Source: an uncultured Oscillibacter sp.
GTDB taxonomy: Bacteria; Bacillota; Clostridia; Oscillospirales; Oscillospiraceae
Reading direction: 5' to 3'
Length of the DNA stretch: 13,196 bases
Assembly: GCA_910585385.1 (NCBI GenBank)
Contig: CAJUDV010000050.1
Coordinates: 1-13,196, forward strand
Position 1 is the first letter of the stretch, and every line of letters starts with the position of its first letter. Shown piece after piece: positions 13,090 to 13,196 of this stretch. Under the pieces are notes generated by a model. That model had not been told where the DNA came from. It searched no databases and was given only the letters and a program-made list of their open reading frames with translations. A program made the position numbers and the translations under genes.

Positions 13090-13196
13090 TAGGCCTTGTT
13101 TGAAAAATGTCAAAACGCCCAAACGACGGACCTTTTTTCGACGCTCTGCGTTGATTTTCCTTGCCATACACAAAGTATGGCTGCGTCAAATCGCCT
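13090..13196 (-). mobile_element. MITE-like palindromic element, copy 2 (cut by window end)
   Basis: The first 107 bases of a second copy, inverted relative to copy 1. By eye, 96 of 107 positions match the reverse complement of 11714-11820, with no gaps. The central hairpin is kept as GCCATAC (13163-13169), loop ACAAA, GTATGGC (13175-13181). One base pair is changed on both sides compared with copy 1. The other half lies beyond the window. Confidence 0.82.

Noticed and set aside
12880..13092. 70-codon plus-strand frame after the ZIP gene
   Set aside because: Arg-rich translation, no ribosome binding site, crosses two hairpins and ends at the edge of MITE copy 2.

Overview
The window is GC-rich chromosomal DNA of a bacterium most likely in the class Clostridia, probably near Oscillospiraceae. 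The placement is an inference. It rests on a T-box riboswitch, strong AGGAGG-type ribosome binding sites, high GC in third positions, and the protein set (serine acetyltransferase close to the Bacillus/Clostridium form, a FapA/DUF342 protein, a GH42 galactosidase, a CoA-disulfide reductase-rhodanese fusion). No rRNA, tRNA, CRISPR array, phage gene or transposase gene was seen.

Layout. (a) 1-1252, minus strand: most of prfC (release factor 3), cut by the window edge, with its own promoter. (b) 1436-4470: a cysteine operon. A promoter leads into a tRNA-Cys-type T-box, then cysE, a small VOC metalloprotein whose start overlaps the end of cysE, cysS, and a terminator. (c) 4614-6383: a single FapA/DUF342 gene with its own promoter and terminator. 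(d) 6472-8487: a lone GH42 beta-galactosidase followed by a strong hairpin. (e) 8488-11415: a redox block. It has a decayed thioredoxin gene, a CoA-disulfide reductase with a C-terminal rhodanese domain, and a convergent Crp/Fnr-family regulator gene. Two small palindromes of the same form (TGAT-N3-ATCA) lie upstream of the reductase and of the regulator, so the regulator may control both. (f) 11416-13196: an unstable-looking segment. A 164-bp palindromic mobile element (MITE-like) and a second, inverted copy cut by the window end flank a truncated rubrerythrin gene and a ZIP metal transporter gene. The rubrerythrin stop codon and the ZIP start codon overlap.

How it fits together. Uncharged tRNA-Cys should switch on both cysteine precursor synthesis (CysE makes O-acetylserine) and cysteinyl-tRNA formation (CysS). 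The redox block looks like an oxidative-stress, thiol and metal island in decay: thioredoxin and rubrerythrin survive only as fragments, while the reductase, the regulator and the metal transporter look intact. The most notable observations are the pair of MITE copies with a compensatory base-pair change, a possible MITE-borne -35 box facing the rubrerythrin/ZIP unit, and the shared operator-like palindromes.
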